From contig NZ_JAFKMA010000003.1 in assembly GCF_017304635.1 (NCBI RefSeq), positions 315,001 through 379,000 of the forward strand: DNA of 64,000 bases. Direction: 5' to 3'. How positions within the stretch are numbered: position 1 is the first letter of the stretch; every line of letters begins with the position of its first letter. Position numbers and translations under genes: made by a program. This DNA comes from Sphingomonas sp. (GTDB lineage Bacteria; Pseudomonadota; Alphaproteobacteria; Sphingomonadales; Sphingomonadaceae). Shown piece by piece: positions 62,945 through 64,000 of the stretch. The notes under the pieces were generated by a model that saw only the letters and a program-made list of their open reading frames with translations, ran no database searches and was not told the origin of the DNA.

Positions 62945-63024
62945 CGGCACCAGCCCGCTCCCCCACCCGACCGCCCAGACATCGTACCCTATGGGCGGTC
63001 GGGTGGGGGTGCGGGCTGGTGCCG
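62945..63024. repeat. 80-bp near-perfect hairpin repeat, copy 2
   Basis: CGGCACCAGCCCGCTCCCCC to GGGTGCGGGCTGGTGCCG, with the same core CACCCGACCGCCC and loop AGACATCGTACCC as 16751-16831; the outer arms carry compensatory differences (CCAG/CTGG against CCGG). It lies between the divergent chorismate mutase and polyprenyl synthase genes. Confidence 0.92.
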
Positions 63025-63122
63025 CGCTATAAAGCACTGTCGCGCGCGTGATGCGCGCGCAAGCCCGCCTGCGCAACCTGCGCTTGCCATCGCGAGCCGC
63101 GTTCGCCACATGCGCGGACGAG

Positions 63123-64000
63123 ATGAGCGCCACGATCCACCGCCTCGATCCCGGCCGCCCCGCCCCCAGCCTCGATCCGATGATGAGCCTGGTCGCGGCG
63201 GACATGAACGCGGTCAACGCCGTCATCCTCGATCGCATGCAGTCGGACATTCCGCTGATCCCCGAACTGGCCGGCCACCTGATCGCGGGCGGCGGCAAGC
63301 GGATGCGGCCGATGCTGACGCTCGCGAGCGCACGGCTGCTCGGCTATACCGGGACGCGCCACCATCGTCTGGCCGCGGCGGTCGAGTTCATCCACACCGC
63401 GACCTTGCTCCACGACGACGTGGTGGACGGCAGCGACCTGCGCCGGGGCAAGCGCACCGCCAACCTGATCTGGGGCAACCCCGCCTCGATCCTGGTCGGC
63501 GACTTCCTGTTCAGCCGCAGCTTCGAGCTGATGGTCGAGGACGGTAGCCTGAAGGTGCTGAAGATCCTGTCCAACGCGTCGGCCGTGATCGCGGAAGGGG
63601 AGGTCAACCAGCTGACCGCCGCACGCCGAGTCGACTTGGGCGAGGAGCGCTACCTCGACATCATCGGCGCGAAGACTGCGGCATTGTTCGCCGCCGCCTG
63701 CCGCATCGCCGCCGTCGTCGCCGAGCGTCCGGAGGCGGAGGAAGCCGCGCTCGACGCGTTCGGCCGCAACCTGGGCATCGCATTCCAGCTGGTCGACGAT
63801 GCGATCGACTACGTGTCTGACGCCGGCACGATGGGCAAGGATTCGGGCGACGACTTCCGCGAAGGCAAGGTCACGCTGCCGGTGATCCTGGCCTATGCGC
63901 GCGGCAGCGACGAGGATCGCCGCTTCTGGAAGGACGCGATGATGGGCCATCGCGCGTCCGACGAGGATTTCGCGCACGCGCTGTCGCTGGTCCGCTCGAC
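63123..64000 (+). CDS. Polyprenyl diphosphate synthase (octaprenyl/decaprenyl type), partial at right edge
   Basis: Trans-prenyltransferase elongating FPP/GGPP with isopentenyl diphosphate, most likely for the ubiquinone side chain. 292 residues are visible before the window ends. GGGKRMRPMLTLASARLLGY, the first aspartate motif TATLLHDDVVDGSDLRRGK and the second FQLVDDAIDYVSDAGTMGKD are present, with LIWGNPASILVGDFLFSRSF. ATG 63123 (MSATIHRLDP) is the start. A long-chain IspB-type enzyme is more likely than CrtE because of the small residue at the position before the first motif and the context, but this is not certain. Confidence 0.92.
   Translation, partial: MSATIHRLDPGRPAPSLDPMMSLVAADMNAVNAVILDRMQSDIPLIPELAGHLIAGGGKRMRPMLTLASARLLGYTGTRHHRLAAAVEFIHTATLLHDDVVDGSDLRRGKRTANLIWGNPASILVGDFLFSRSFELMVEDGSLKVLKILSNASAVIAEGEVNQLTAARRVDLGEERYLDIIGAKTAALFAAACRIAAVVAERPEAEEAALDAFGRNLGIAFQLVDDAIDYVSDAGTMGKDSGDDFREGKVTLPVILAYARGSDEDRRFWKDAMMGHRASDEDFAHALSLVRS

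Overview
The window is about 64 kb of GC-rich chromosome from an alphaproteobacterium, most likely a sphingomonad (Sphingomonas or close relative). This rests on the yellow-carotenoid cluster crtY-crtI-crtB, the very high GC3, and dense GTG/ATGA translational coupling. It also rests on the dispersed GC-rich palindromes between genes and on gene neighbourhoods that I recognise as typical of that family. No rRNA, tRNA, CRISPR array, prophage or transposase was seen. Most of the window is core metabolism and housekeeping; accessory signals are small and scattered.

Layout. 0-0.5 kb: the 3' end of a SecB-like chaperone gene and a small HTH gene, probably the edge of an accessory segment. 0.5-2.6 kb: thiC behind a TPP riboswitch. 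2.7-3.6 kb: an MipA/OmpV outer-membrane protein. 3.6-8.9 kb: carotenoid locus with a divergent fatty-acid-hydroxylase-type enzyme (possible ring hydroxylase), crtY, crtI, a LOG-family phosphoribohydrolase and crtB. 9-14.1 kb: small hypotheticals, an Atm1-type ABC exporter, a GNAT-like protein, a retropepsin-like protein, and a TetR regulator divergent from a DUF4188 gene. 14.1-16.7 kb: recQ operon. 16.8-19.3 kb: sterol-desaturase-like protein plus GMC oxidoreductase. 19.5-21.4 kb: glnK-amt behind a sigma-54 promoter. 21.5-23.9 kb: DUF2007, small protein, tldD, zinc-finger protein. 23.9-27.7 kb: secreted protein, ABC-2 type ATPase, an inverted-repeat-flanked DUF559 endonuclease cassette, nadB. 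27.8-35 kb: class A beta-lactamase, GT-C-like membrane protein, polA, polysaccharide flippase. 35-40.6 kb: ankyrin protein, SCO protein, YcgN, YgjP-like metallopeptidase, class A PBP, msrB. 40.6-47.4 kb: gltX, tonB-like gene, and the riboflavin cluster (ribD, ribE, HTH-RibB fusion, CYTH protein, ribH). 47.3-53.4 kb: TMEM175 channel, acs, M13 peptidase, quinone oxidoreductase. 53.4-56.4 kb: gor and pgi. 56.5-59 kb: lepB-rnc-era. 59-62.1 kb: sirtuin pair and kynU-kynA. 62.4-64 kb: a 36-codon ORF, chorismate mutase and the start of a polyprenyl diphosphate synthase that runs off the window.

The most interesting material is structural. Several families of palindromic repeats occupy intergenic regions. 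Two genes (the YgjP-like peptidase and ribD) carry such palindromes in frame inside the protein, reminiscent of Rickettsia palindromic elements. Other copies place the Shine-Dalgarno sequence of a gene (crtB, nadB) inside a palindrome arm. A 489-bp unit bounded by perfect 19-bp inverted repeats carries a Vsr-like DUF559 endonuclease and sits exactly between an orphan ABC ATPase and nadB. A RibB protein with a fused N-terminal HTH and a degenerate GTP-cyclohydrolase-like domain has a perfect palindrome just upstream of its start, suggesting autoregulation. A short GAAAGTA...TACTTTC palindrome lies within the TPP riboswitch and recurs behind the M13 peptidase gene.
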